A DNA stretch of 9,081 nt from Methanoregulaceae archaeon (GTDB lineage Archaea; Halobacteriota; Methanomicrobia; Methanomicrobiales; Methanospirillaceae). The position numbers and the translations under genes were made by a program. The notes beneath the pieces were generated by a model. That model was not told the origin of the DNA and made no database searches. It saw only the letters and a program-made list of their open reading frames with translations. Of this stretch, positions 1-6,071 are shown one piece after another (within the stretch, counting starts at the first letter, position 1; each line of letters begins with the position of its first letter). The stretch covers positions 1 through 9,081 of the forward strand of contig JACTVF010000080.1 in assembly GCA_019695435.1 (NCBI GenBank), written 5' to 3'.

Positions 1-918
1 GCCGTCGTACATCGGGATGCCGGTGCAGGCTTCCATCTGCGGGTTGACCTTGGTGCCGAGCTTGGTGGTCCCGCCAACGGGGTACCGGGGCTCTTCGAGC
101 GAGACTTCCATCTCACCCATATACCAGTCCCATGGCCGGACTTCCTTGAACCGGTCGATGTCCCAGCCGGGGCATTCGTCCAGGCTCGAGCTGCCGTAGA
201 ACGCGTGGGTTGCCAGGTAGCCCTGGTTGTGGTACCCGAGGGTCTTGGGCAGAGCGACCTTCATGCCGCCGACACTGACGGACTCGCGTGCCTGGTAGTT
301 CCGGAGGACAGCGATCATGAAGTCCATCTGCGCCTTGGCGAGGACAAGTCCTTCCTTGGCGAGGTCATACATCTTAACCTTGGCCTGCTCAGAGCAGTTC
401 CGGTACATACCACCGACACGGGTGTTTCTCGGGTGGATGCAGTCGCCACCGGCGATCTGGCCGATGGTCTGGCCGATCTCACGGAGGCGCTGGATGCGCT
501 TTGCAACGGTGCGCACCGGCTCTTCTGCCGTGAACGGGTTGATCATTACCTCGGTGCCCGGGATATACAGGTCGGGCAGGATCAGGATGTCATGCAGTGC
601 AATGCTGTGCAGCCGGTTTGCCAGCTGCAGGATGTGACGGAGCATCTTTGCGTCCTTCGGGATCTCGCACTTGATGGATGCTTCCATCGCTTCGGTAGCC
701 GCAAGGTTGTGGGCAATCGGACAGATACCACAGACACGGGATGCGATCTTCGGTACCTGTTCGGGGGTCTTGCCAACGGCAAGCTTCTCGACGCCCCTCA
801 CCGGGGTAATGGAACACCAGTTACCCGTCTCGATGATACCCTGATCGTTAACCTTCAAGACAAGTTTGGAGTGTCCTTCATGTCTTGTGGTTGGGGAAAT
901 CTCTACAACTTTCGACAA
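1..918 (-). CDS. frhA: Coenzyme F420-reducing [NiFe] hydrogenase, alpha (large) subunit, 5' part
   Basis: This is the large, Ni-Fe-binding subunit of the group 3a cytoplasmic hydrogenase, which reduces coenzyme F420 with H2 and supplies reductant for CO2-based methanogenesis. The reading frame is open from 918 to the window edge, giving the first 306 residues; the C-terminal part with the second pair of Ni-binding cysteines lies outside. Residues 61-70 read RVCGICPIAH, the N-terminal CxxC Ni-ligand signature (Cys63, Cys66). The early stretch EISPTTRHEGHSKL (6-19) is typical of FrhA. The start is TTG at 916-918: an in-frame TAA lies two codons upstream, there is no ATG, and GAGG lies nine bases before it. 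In the family the gene heads an frhADGB operon, but the other subunits are not visible here. A long AT-rich leader precedes it. Identity is very secure; the TTG start is strongly supported. Confidence 0.96.
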   Translation of the reverse strand, partial: MSKVVEISPTTRHEGHSKLVLKVNDQGIIETGNWCSITPVRGVEKLAVGKTPEQVPKIASRVCGICPIAHNLAATEAMEASIKCEIPKDAKMLRHILQLANRLHSIALHDILILPDLYIPGTEVMINPFTAEEPVRTVAKRIQRLREIGQTIGQIAGGDCIHPRNTRVGGMYRNCSEQAKVKMYDLAKEGLVLAKAQMDFMIAVLRNYQARESVSVGGMKVALPKTLGYHNQGYLATHAFYGSSSLDECPGWDIDRFKEVRPWDWYMGEMEVSLEEPRYPVGGTTKLGTKVNPQMEACTGIPMYDG

Positions 919-985
919 ATATTATCGCCTCATTAGAATGTTGAGTTGTTCACATAACTGTACAAAATTACTCTATACATCTCTC

Positions 986-1017
986 ATCTCTAGAGATAAT
1001 TGACCGTACAAAGTACG
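986..1017 (-). promoter_or_regulatory. Paired perfect dyads at the predicted frhA transcription start
   Basis: Two perfect inverted repeats lie side by side. ATCTCTAGAGAT at 986-997 is a 12-bp palindrome, and CGTAC-AAA-GTACG at 1005-1017 is a 5-bp dyad with a 3-bp centre. The second overlaps the transcription start expected from the TATA box at 1042-1049, and the first would lie in the early leader. That placement fits an operator for a dimeric regulator, or hairpins in the leader RNA. No known regulator site is recognised, so the role is inference. Confidence 0.4.
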
Positions 1018-1041
1018 TTCAACTCTATCTACAACGAGCCA

Positions 1042-1049
1042 TTTTATAA
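1042..1049 (-). promoter_or_regulatory. Probable TATA box of frhA
   Basis: On the minus strand this reads TTATAAAA, close to the archaeal TATA consensus, preceded by an A-rich stretch that could act as BRE. By usual archaeal spacing transcription would start near 1017-1022, leaving a leader of about 100 nt before the TTG start of frhA. This is the best box between the mptA terminator and frhA; others nearby are weaker. Confidence 0.55.
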
Positions 1050-1108
1050 CGTTTATTGTTTTAACTTCGCAGTGCCAAAATCAGAAAAATACGGCAAAAT
1101 ATGCCCTT

Positions 1109-1137
1109 AAAATAAAAACGGTGTAAAAAATACCGTT
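1109..1137 (-). terminator. Probable mptA terminator (hairpin plus T-run)
   Basis: Read on the minus strand, AACGGT (1132-1137) pairs perfectly with ACCGTT (1117-1122) across a 9-nt loop and is followed by TTTTATTTT. It lies 90 bp past the mptA stop and before the frhA promoter. A further T-run of eight, complementary to A1162-A1169 approximately, lies closer to mptA and may be a first termination point. Archaeal termination mainly needs the T-run. Confidence 0.6.
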
Positions 1138-1226
1138 ATTTTCCGGCCGCGCATTCAGGCCAAAAAAAATACTCCTTCACTCTCTTAGCGGGTCATTATT
1201 ATTTTCCCTTTTATATCTTTTAACCT

Positions 1227-2201
1227 CTAAAATTTTCTCTCGCCATTGAGCTCGTCTAGCAGTTCTGCGAGTGTAGCCCTCCGTTCGGCGTACGCGTCAT
1301 GCTGGTGGATGCTTTCTTCATTTGTCTGCTTGATGGTAATCACGGCATCGCCCGGAAGATAGTCAAATCCGGCCAGGACTTTTTTTGCCATCTCCCGTAC
1401 GCAGTCTTCCACAAACCGCGGATTTTTATGCGCGGCAAGCACCACCGCACTTTCGTCGCCCCGCTTCAGGAGCTCATAGATGCCGGCGCTCATGGACTCC
1501 TTGAGAATCTGGATAATCTTTTCGAGGTCGACATGCTGGTCGTCGTCGGTCTCGATGCAGAGGAAGCCGCGGCCCCGCTGGTTGTGGGTGGCCATGGGGA
1601 CTTCGGCAAAGAACGCGTCGATGGTCTTCTGGTCGACTCCCAGTCCTTCAAGGACATTGTTTGCCCGCTCTTTCATGATATTCTGTGCGCAGGGACAGGC
1701 GGTCATACCCGTGACTTCGGCGCCGATACTCTTTCGCACGATCGGTTCGCGGAACGTCCGTTTCGCAATCGCCCGCGCGTGCACCTTGACCACTTCATGG
1801 CAGGTGGTGTGGCTCACCGGGGTCTCGCGCTTGACCATGAACTCGCTGTGCATGAGTACCTCCGTTCTATCGGCGTACTCGTGGCGGTCGAGCAGTTTGC
1901 GTGCCACCGCGCTGCAGAGGTTCTCGATCTCGTTGACTTTTCCCTCGATCGCCTGCTGGAGCACCTCATCGATCACCTCAAAATTCCGGGACAGGTTGGC
2001 ACCTTTCAGGCTGCCGGGCAGGTCCACGTAGACATTGAAGTTTGAGATAAAGACGACCGGCCTTTTATCGGGGCGGGTAACTTCCACGAGTTTTTTTACG
2101 TTTTTTACCCCGACCCGGGTGAGGTTAATCCTGACATCGGGCGATGTTGCCTGGACATCGGGCAGTTTCCCGCTGAACGGCTGATCCGGGGCGTTGTCCA
2201 C
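1227..2201 (-). CDS. mptA: GTP cyclohydrolase MptA (Fe(II)-dependent, FolE2/GCYH-IB family)
   Basis: This enzyme opens the imidazole ring of GTP to give 7,8-dihydroneopterin 2',3'-cyclic phosphate, the first step of tetrahydromethanopterin synthesis in methanogens. The 324-residue length is normal for the archaeal family. Visible signatures are TACPCAQN (residues 168-174, containing the metal-ligand cysteine region), MATHNQRGRG (203-212, the THxQR motif of the superfamily) and EESIHQHDAYAE (296-307) near the C-terminus. The start is GTG at 2199-2201; an in-frame TGA lies seven codons upstream, and no good Shine-Dalgarno is visible, so the transcript may have a very short leader. The first ~14 residues are not conserved-looking, but no ATG offers an obvious alternative. 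It is divergent from ilvC and upstream of frhA, with a terminator and separate promoter in between, so the two minus-strand genes are probably independent transcripts. Confidence 0.94.
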   Translation of the reverse strand: MDNAPDQPFSGKLPDVQATSPDVRINLTRVGVKNVKKLVEVTRPDKRPVVFISNFNVYVDLPGSLKGANLSRNFEVIDEVLQQAIEGKVNEIENLCSAVARKLLDRHEYADRTEVLMHSEFMVKRETPVSHTTCHEVVKVHARAIAKRTFREPIVRKSIGAEVTGMTACPCAQNIMKERANNVLEGLGVDQKTIDAFFAEVPMATHNQRGRGFLCIETDDDQHVDLEKIIQILKESMSAGIYELLKRGDESAVVLAAHKNPRFVEDCVREMAKKVLAGFDYLPGDAVITIKQTNEESIHQHDAYAERRATLAELLDELNGERKF

Positions 2202-2237
2202 TGCTGCGTGTTTAATAAGTCATCGCATCCATGCTGG

Positions 2238-2245
2238 TAATTAAA
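2238..2245 (-). promoter_or_regulatory. Candidate TATA box of mptA
   Basis: The minus strand reads TTTAATTA about 37 bp upstream of the GTG start. Standard spacing puts transcription start near 2212-2216, giving a leader of only about a dozen bases, which fits the missing ribosome binding site. A second AT-rich stretch (TTATTAAA, 2211-2218) is too close to the start to serve. Moderate confidence only. Confidence 0.35.
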
Positions 2246-2266
2246 GTGTTCTTCTTTAGTTTTTTC

Positions 2267-2274
2267 ATATAATA
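2267..2274 (+). promoter_or_regulatory. TATA box of ilvC
   Basis: ATATAATA lies about 40 bp upstream of the ilvC ATG in the divergent mptA/ilvC spacer. Transcription is predicted near 2296-2300, just before the purine-rich AAAGGGAT (2299-2306) that would act as ribosome binding site for the ATG at 2313. The mptA and ilvC boxes are only about 20 bp apart, so the two promoters could influence each other. Confidence 0.55.
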
Positions 2275-2312
2275 TTTATGTGCTTTGTTGCAGATATCAA
2301 AGGGATTAGCAT

Positions 2313-3302
2313 ATGATGAAGAAATACTATGAATCCGATGCCGATCTCTCGGTGCTGAAGGGCAAGAAGATCGCGGTGATGGGGTACGGATCGCAGGGAC
2401 GCGGGCAGTCCCTGAACCTGCGTGACAGCGGACTTGAAGTGATCATCGGCCTGCGCAAGGGAAAGAGCTGGGACGAGGCGACAAAAGACGGCATGACCGT
2501 TCTCCCCGTCGCTGAAGCGGCAAAGAAGGCAGACATTATCCAGATCCTCCTGCCTGATGAATTGCAGGCATCTGTCTACAAAAGCGAGATTATGCCGCAC
2601 CTCTCCGAGAACAAGACGTTGATGTTCTCCCATGGGTTCAACATCCACTTCGGCCAGATCGTGCCGCCGGCAAATGTCGATGTGATCATGGTGGCGCCCA
2701 AGGGCCCTGGTTTCATGGTGCGCCGGCAGTACGAGGAGGGCAAGGGAGTTCCCGCGCTTATTGCCGTCCAGCAGGATCACTCGGGAAAAGCCCACAAGAT
2801 CGCGCTCGCGTATGCAAAGGGTATCGGCGCGACACGTGCCGTCGTCCTTGAAACCACGTTCCGCGAAGAGACCGAGACCGATCTTTTCGGTGAACAGGCA
2901 GTTCTTTGCGGGGGAGCGTCCTCGCTTGTCAAGGCAGGGTTTGAGACACTCGTGAATGCCGGCTATGCGCCCGAGATGGCATACCTAGAGGTCTGCCACG
3001 AACTTAAGCTGATCGTTGACCTGATCTACGAAGGCGGTCTTACGAACATGCGCCAGTATGTAAGCAACACGGCGCAGTACGGGGATCTGACAAGAGGCCC
3101 CCGGGTGATCGGGCCTGAAGCCTACGAGGCGATGGAGGAGATCCTTGGCGAGATCCAGAGCGGCGAGTTCGCAAAGGAATGGATGCTCGAAAATATGGTC
3201 AACCGCCCGGTCTTCAATGCGCTTACGAAGGCTGACGAGGAGCATCTCCTTGAAGTGACCGGTAAGGAAGTACGGGCCATGATGCCCCAGTTCAGGAAAT
3301 AA
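2313..3302 (+). CDS. ilvC: Ketol-acid reductoisomerase (class I)
   Basis: This enzyme converts 2-acetolactate or 2-aceto-2-hydroxybutyrate to the dihydroxy acid in valine, leucine and isoleucine synthesis, using Mg2+ and a nicotinamide cofactor. At 329 residues it is a standard short class I enzyme. The Rossmann loop is GYGSQG (24-29). Catalytic residues sit at the canonical positions: His107, Lys130 (PKGPG), Asp190 and Glu194 (DLFGEQ), Glu226 and Glu230 (EVCHEL), and Ser251 (SNTAQYG). The cofactor-specificity loop (GLRKGKSW, 47-53) is one residue shorter than the common form; its Arg, Lys and Ser would suit NADPH phosphate binding, which is inference. There are two consecutive ATG codons; the first is taken, the second (2316) is possible. 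No ilvB/N or leuA neighbour is in the window; two T-runs after the stop suggest it is transcribed alone. Confidence 0.97.
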   Translation: MMKKYYESDADLSVLKGKKIAVMGYGSQGRGQSLNLRDSGLEVIIGLRKGKSWDEATKDGMTVLPVAEAAKKADIIQILLPDELQASVYKSEIMPHLSENKTLMFSHGFNIHFGQIVPPANVDVIMVAPKGPGFMVRRQYEEGKGVPALIAVQQDHSGKAHKIALAYAKGIGATRAVVLETTFREETETDLFGEQAVLCGGASSLVKAGFETLVNAGYAPEMAYLEVCHELKLIVDLIYEGGLTNMRQYVSNTAQYGDLTRGPRVIGPEAYEAMEEILGEIQSGEFAKEWMLENMVNRPVFNALTKADEEHLLEVTGKEVRAMMPQFRK

Positions 3303-3312
3303 CAATACCTCG

Positions 3313-3333
3313 TTTTTTCATACGCTTTTTTTT
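3313..3333 (+). terminator. Terminator of ilvC (double T-run)
   Basis: A run of six T (3313-3318) and a run of eight T (3326-3333) follow the ilvC stop within 31 bp, without a strong hairpin. This is the usual archaeal oligo-T terminator and separates ilvC from the flavodoxin gene. Confidence 0.6.
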
Positions 3334-3414
3334 ATCCGGCTCCCGGTGAAGCGTCTGCATATTGCCTGCCCGGCGAGTGAAAACTTTTTGGGTAGGAGAT
3401 ACGTTCTAATCTGT

Positions 3415-3906
3415 ATGAAGATCTGCATCATCTACCATTCTGAGACGGGAAACACCCGGCATGTTGCACAGCATATCGCGTCTGCCATTATCGACAGCCG
3501 CATTGTTGAGGTGACCGACCGTGCACAGCACTCCGCTCTGACGCGTTTTCTCATGCAGTGCAAAGGGGCGATGAGCGAGGATACAACGACGATCGAACCA
3601 TCCCGTATGGATGTTAAGGAGTACGATCTTCTTGTGTTCGGCTCGCCGGTCTGGGCCTTCAAGCCGACGCCGGCCATCCATACGATCATCAATACTCTTA
3701 CCGGTTGCGAGAATAAGCGGGCGGTTGCATTTGTCACCTGCGGCGGCCGGCCCGGCCAGAGCAAGGAAGTATTCAAAAAATGGATTGAGGGCCGGGGCAT
3801 GCACTTTATGGGATTTACGTCCATAGACCAGAAGGATATCGAGGACGATGTAAAGAATGCCGGGGTTGTTGCCTTTGTGACGGCGGCCGCGCCAAAACTG
3901 ACATAA
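3415..3906 (+). CDS. Flavodoxin family protein
   Basis: This is a short-chain FMN-binding electron carrier, probably cytoplasmic, of 163 residues. The N-terminal beta strand MKICIIYH is followed by the phosphate-binding loop SETGNT (9-14). The second FMN region shows GSPVW (76-80), and a third loop reads [10 protein letters not shown] (107-116). A longer frame begins at 3346, but those extra 23 residues are not flavodoxin-like, so the ATG at 3415, directly before the first strand, is preferred. AGGAG at 3394-3398 is 16 bases from this ATG, farther than usual, so initiation may not depend on it. It lies between ilvC and aIF2-beta on the same strand. Its redox partner is not indicated by neighbours. 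Membership of the flavodoxin fold is secure; a specific role is not. Confidence 0.88.
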   Translation: MKICIIYHSETGNTRHVAQHIASAIIDSRIVEVTDRAQHSALTRFLMQCKGAMSEDTTTIEPSRMDVKEYDLLVFGSPVWAFKPTPAIHTIINTLTGCENKRAVAFVTCGGRPGQSKEVFKKWIEGRGMHFMGFTSIDQKDIEDDVKNAGVVAFVTAAAPKLT

Positions 3907-3931
3907 TCAAAAGGGAACCTGTCCATCTCCC

Positions 3932-3955
3932 GGTGCTGGGAAAGACTTTTGCACC
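3932..3955 (+). other. Inverted repeat between flavodoxin and aIF2-beta genes
   Basis: GGTGC (3932-3936) and GCACC (3951-3955) are perfect complements. Inside them AAAG (3941-3944) and CTTT (3946-3949) can also pair, giving a nine-base-pair imperfect hairpin. It lies 25 bp after the flavodoxin stop and just before the TATA-like box at 3965. No T-run follows, so it may mark RNA processing or weak termination rather than a classical terminator. Confidence 0.35.
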
Positions 3956-3964
3956 CGTGCAGCC

Positions 3965-3975
3965 TTTATATTATA
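3965..3975 (+). promoter_or_regulatory. TATA-like box close to the aIF2-beta start
   Basis: TTTATATTATA is a good archaeal TATA match but ends only five bases before the ATG at 3981. With normal spacing transcription would begin around 3993-3998, inside the coding region, so it cannot drive the full-length gene in the usual way. Either it is chance AT-richness and the gene is read from upstream, or it makes a shortened transcript. Confidence 0.3.
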
Positions 3976-3980
3976 CTGGT

Positions 3981-4595
3981 ATGACGGACTCCTACGATGA
4001 TCTCTTAAAAAAGGCCTATTCCCATATATCTGAAAAAAGCATTTCCTCGGAACGTTTTGTAGTCCCTGAGGCAAAGGCATACATCGAGGGCAAGACTACC
4101 ATCCTCGAAAATTTTGCCGAGATCGCCGACAAAGTCCGTCGTGACAAGGACCACTTGATGAAGTACATTCTCGGCGAGCTGGGGACGTCGGGAAAGATCG
4201 ACGGCACCCGGGCGATATTCAACGGGAAGTTCGAGATCTCGCTGTTCCGGATGATCATCAAGAGCTACGTAGACGATTACGTGATCTGTTCCGAATGCGG
4301 CAAGCCTGACACCCGACTGGTGAAGGATGACCGGGTCCTCCTCCTCCGCTGTGATGCCTGCGGCGGTCACCGCCCGGTCCGGAAGCGCAAGGTCAGGACC
4401 GAACCGGTCTCGGAGAACCTTGAAGAGGGACAGGTCCTTGATGTCGAGATCCAGTCACTTTCAAAGCGTGGCGACGGTGTCGTGAAGATGGGCCGCTATA
4501 TCATGTACGTGGCAAACGCAAAACCCGGCCAGAGCGTGAAGATCAAGATCTCGCGGATCTCCGGGTCGATAGTCTTTACCGAACGGGCCGAATAA
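3981..4595 (+). CDS. Translation initiation factor aIF2 subunit beta with C-terminal TRAM domain
   Basis: This is the beta subunit of the archaeal initiation factor 2 complex (alpha, beta, gamma), which delivers initiator Met-tRNA to the small ribosomal subunit. The 204-residue protein starts at the ATG at 3981 (MTDSYDDLL), which matches the family N-terminus; a longer frame from 3933 adds unlike residues. The core covers about residues 1-135, including the [15 protein letters not shown] segment (61-75) and a C4 zinc ribbon (Cys103, Cys106, Cys124, Cys127). A basic linker (RKRKVR, 134-139) leads to a TRAM-type RNA-binding beta barrel at about 148-203. Typical aIF2-beta without TRAM is about 135-145 residues; the extension is an RNA-binding addition. 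TTTATATTATA at 3965-3975 lies unusually close to the ATG. A strong hairpin follows the stop. Confidence 0.93.
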   Translation: MTDSYDDLLKKAYSHISEKSISSERFVVPEAKAYIEGKTTILENFAEIADKVRRDKDHLMKYILGELGTSGKIDGTRAIFNGKFEISLFRMIIKSYVDDYVICSECGKPDTRLVKDDRVLLLRCDACGGHRPVRKRKVRTEPVSENLEEGQVLDVEIQSLSKRGDGVVKMGRYIMYVANAKPGQSVKIKISRISGSIVFTERAE

Positions 4596-4608
4596 GGCCG
4601 GATCGACC

Positions 4609-4648
4609 GGGGAATACGGGCAGCGCAGGGAGGCCCGGGATATTCCCC
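4609..4648 (+). terminator. Strong hairpin after aIF2-beta
   Basis: GGGGAATA (4609-4616) and TATTCCCC (4641-4648) are perfect complements; inside them CGGG (4617-4620) pairs with CCCG (4634-4637), with a 3-nt bulge and a 13-nt loop. It begins 13 bp after the stop codon of aIF2-beta. No long T-run follows, so it may be a 3'-end stabiliser or processing site instead of a pure terminator. Confidence 0.5.
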
Positions 4649-5009
4649 ACTCATCCCCGTTTATCATCCCGATCCAATCCGGGCTCAATATGGCCTCCGA
4701 TTACCTCCCTCACACCTCAAAAGAAGCCCGTATCGGGCTCCGTTTTCAAATTCCCTCAAATCAGCCGTATTTTGCCAAACGGACAAATTAAATCGGACCC
4801 GATAATGCAGTTCTTTTGGCCGATCAGAACTCAAATTGCCAATTACACGATCCGGAAAACAGAGGCCGCCAAAACGCGGATACGGGTCGATTGTGGGCAT
4901 TATATAAGGCTCAATTTGGACGTATTTTAAAGAATAGACAATTTATAGCGACTTTAACCGGGGAAACGATAAATCCCGCGAATTATTCACTATTGTGCCT
5001 TCGACACGT
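4649..5009. other. Convergent gene-poor spacer rich in inverted repeats
   Basis: No convincing gene lies between aIF2-beta and the remnant that ends at 5010. The stretch is more AT-rich than the flanking genes. It holds several perfect inverted repeats: AGCCCG-TAT-CGGGCT (4725-4739), ATCGG-AC-CCGAT (4792-4803) and AGTTCT-11 nt-AGAACT (4809-4831). A strong TATA-like TTATATAAG (4900-4908) is also present. Short frames on either strand (4816-5043 plus, 4685-4900 minus) have no family resemblance or ribosome binding site and were not called. The repeats could belong to structured RNA or to decayed mobile DNA; neither is proven. Confidence 0.5.
4900..4908 (+). promoter_or_regulatory. Orphan TATA-like box in convergent spacer
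   Basis: TTATATAAG is one of the best archaeal TATA matches in the window, yet no gene starts downstream of it on the plus strand. Predicted transcription would start near 4928-4934. The core is nearly symmetric, so minus-strand activity (start near 4875-4880) is also possible. It stands directly upstream of the hairpin at 4958-5023. Confidence 0.35.
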
Positions 5010-5050
5010 TTACACTGCCCCGGACAATCCGATCATATCCTGAATTTTTT
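4930..5050 (+). ncRNA. Candidate small structured RNA (unidentified)
   Basis: A possible RNA of about 120 nt would run from the start site predicted from the box at 4900 to the T-run at 5045-5050. CCGGGG (4958-4963) pairs perfectly with CCCCGG (5018-5023), and AAACG (4964-4968) continues the stem with CGTTT (5007-5011), leaving a 6-nt bulge. The T-run sits 21 bases past the stem. The 3' part overlaps, antisense, the end of the decayed gene at 5010. It does not look like tRNA, 5S, SRP or RNase P RNA. This is inference from structure and signals only. Confidence 0.25.
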
Positions 5051-5599
5051 GTGCTTTCGTTTCCAGTTCATCCAACCGGTCCGCAACATGTTCTGTATGC
5101 TGTTTTCGTTTCTCCAGTGTCGACCGGATCGCACCCTGGGTCGCCTCGATGGTCAGATGGAGATTTGTATCGAGATCGCGGCCGAACTTACGGAATCCCG
5201 TATCGATGTTCTGCAGTGTTTCGTACCGGAGGTTCTCCAGGTTGCGCATCACCAGCATATCGATCTGTTTTTCCAGCCGGTTTTTTGCCCGGTGCTCCTG
5301 CAGCGATCCCGGCAGGATACGCTCGATAACCGCAGACGAAACCGGGGAAAACGAACTCTCCCATTCATGGTCAACCCAGTACGGTTTCCGCACCGACTGG
5401 TACACCTGTTCTCCCTCCGGCTGGCGGCCATCTCCTCCTCCATCATCGCCGAAATCCTGCACAGTTCGCGTTCGAACCATGCAGGGATCGCATCCGACAC
5501 TGCCTGCTGCGCTGACTCCGGTCCCACAACCCGGGCTGGATCCCGGGACGGAGCGTTTAAGGGGATTCTCCTTTTCCCGTCATAAAATCCTAAAAAAAA
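5010..5599 (-). pseudogene. Frameshifted C-terminal remnant, probably of a dynamin-like GTPase
   Basis: Two overlapping minus-strand frames together encode one helical, charged protein end. The upstream frame (open from 5599, no ATG; possible GTG at 5527) reads PAWFERELCRIS and MMEEEMAASRRE. The downstream frame continues with QVYQSVRKPYWVDHEWESS and runs to the stop at 5010. The switch needs a one-base shift at about 5405-5430. The joined product, roughly 170-195 residues, resembles by recall the C-terminal helical stalk region of prokaryotic dynamin-family GTPases, ending in a coiled-coil-like stretch (ADRLDELETKAQKIQDM). No P-loop or other G motif is present, and the upstream frame is closed by TAG at 5600-5602. 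It is therefore both truncated at the N-terminus and frameshifted. Decay is more likely than an active gene; a sequencing error could explain the shift but not the missing G domain. Confidence 0.55.
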
Positions 5600-5656
5600 C
5601 TATTTGTTTTTAGTTTTGCAAGGCAGGTGACAATTGAATAACGTACATAACTTCAG

Positions 5657-5677
5657 AGTAAAAAAGAATATTAAAAA
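5657..5677 (-). terminator. Terminator of rpoL (T-rich)
   Basis: Immediately after the rpoL stop the minus strand reads TTTTTAATATTCTTTTTT (plus positions 5660-5677), two T-runs within 35 bp of the stop codon. This is a typical archaeal oligo-T terminator and separates rpoL from the remnant downstream. Confidence 0.6.
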
Positions 5678-5692
5678 CTATTTTCTGGGCAT

Positions 5693-5968
5693 TTACTTCT
5701 GTTTTGCCAGACCTTTGAGAAGGTCGTCGCAGTTACCGGAGAGTTTTTTGCAGGCTTTTTTTATGATGGTCAGGGGGTTTTTCTTCGCGCTCTTGGTGGT
5801 CACCAGCAGTTCCGGGTCCGAGAACTGGAACTCGATGGTGTATTTTGCGACATCGACGTCCGGATCGGTCAGGATTTCCTCGACCAGGGCATTCATGAAC
5901 GTGTGACCCTCCCCCTGGATGACGAGTCGTGCCTTGTCTTTTTCGAGTTCAAGTACTTTTACAATCAT
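5693..5968 (-). CDS. rpoL: DNA-directed RNA polymerase subunit L (Rpo11)
   Basis: This is the 91-residue small subunit of archaeal RNA polymerase. It pairs with subunit D (Rpo3) in the assembly platform equivalent to the bacterial alpha dimer and to eukaryotic Rpb11-Rpb3. The sequence shows the family core KARLVIQGEGHTFMNALVEE (residues 12-31), in which the GEGHT motif and following helix form the dimer interface, then the ILTDPDVDVAKYTIEF segment and a hydrophobic strand (LLVTT). The C-terminus is lysine-rich (residues 62-91). Length is normal. The start is the ATG at 5966-5968. A TTTAATAG box about 29 bp upstream predicts a transcript that begins almost at the ATG, so a leaderless mRNA is likely. 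It is separated from the MBL gene upstream by 103 bp and a terminator. Confidence 0.95.
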   Translation of the reverse strand: MIVKVLELEKDKARLVIQGEGHTFMNALVEEILTDPDVDVAKYTIEFQFSDPELLVTTKSAKKNPLTIIKKACKKLSGNCDDLLKGLAKQK

Positions 5969-5992
5969 GCACCTATGTTTGGGAACCTGTGA

Positions 5993-6001
5993 ACTATTAA
6001 A
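5993..6001 (-). promoter_or_regulatory. TATA box of rpoL (leaderless type)
   Basis: The minus strand reads CTTTAATAG centred about 29 bp before the A of the rpoL ATG. Standard archaeal spacing puts transcription start within a few bases of the ATG. No usable Shine-Dalgarno is present apart from an AGGTG that abuts the start codon, so leaderless translation is the likely mode. Confidence 0.5.
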
Positions 6002-6029
6002 GTATGGGTGAAGGTGGGTCGGTGCATCC

Positions 6030-6047
6030 GAAAAATCCTGTCAGGAT
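6030..6047 (-). terminator. Intrinsic-type terminator of the MBL gene
   Basis: On the minus strand a perfect dyad, ATCCTG-A-CAGGAT, is followed at once by TTTT. It sits 25 bp after the MBL stop codon (plus positions 6035-6047 for the dyad). It closes the minus-strand cluster that begins right of the window and isolates rpoL from it. Confidence 0.65.
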
Positions 6048-6071
6048 AATCCACAACAAAATGATTCCTGT

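Noticed and set aside
205..936. Long plus-strand open frame of 243 codons
   Set aside because: It is antisense to frhA, whose minus-strand frame shows clear hydrogenase motifs; the plus-strand product resembles no family.
1144..1160. GGCC-9 nt-GGCC repeat as part of a riboswitch for frhA
   Set aside because: The stem is only four base pairs, lies upstream of the probable frhA promoter and matches no riboswitch class I know.
1299..2045. Plus-strand open frame of 248 codons
   Set aside because: It lies wholly antisense to mptA, a certain gene with family motifs; GC-rich coding DNA often leaves the opposite strand open.
3346..3414. N-terminal extension of the flavodoxin frame
   Set aside because: The 23 extra residues precede a canonical flavodoxin first strand and begin near the ilvC terminator; the ATG at 3415 fits the family better.
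4685..4900. 71-codon minus-strand frame with an ATG next to the TATA-like box
   Set aside because: The box abuts the ATG, too close to drive it, and the product has no domain-like pattern.
4816..5043. 75-codon plus-strand frame in the spacer, starting with TTG
   Set aside because: No Shine-Dalgarno, a strong TATA-like box within it, no family resemblance, and overlap with inverted repeats; more likely non-coding.
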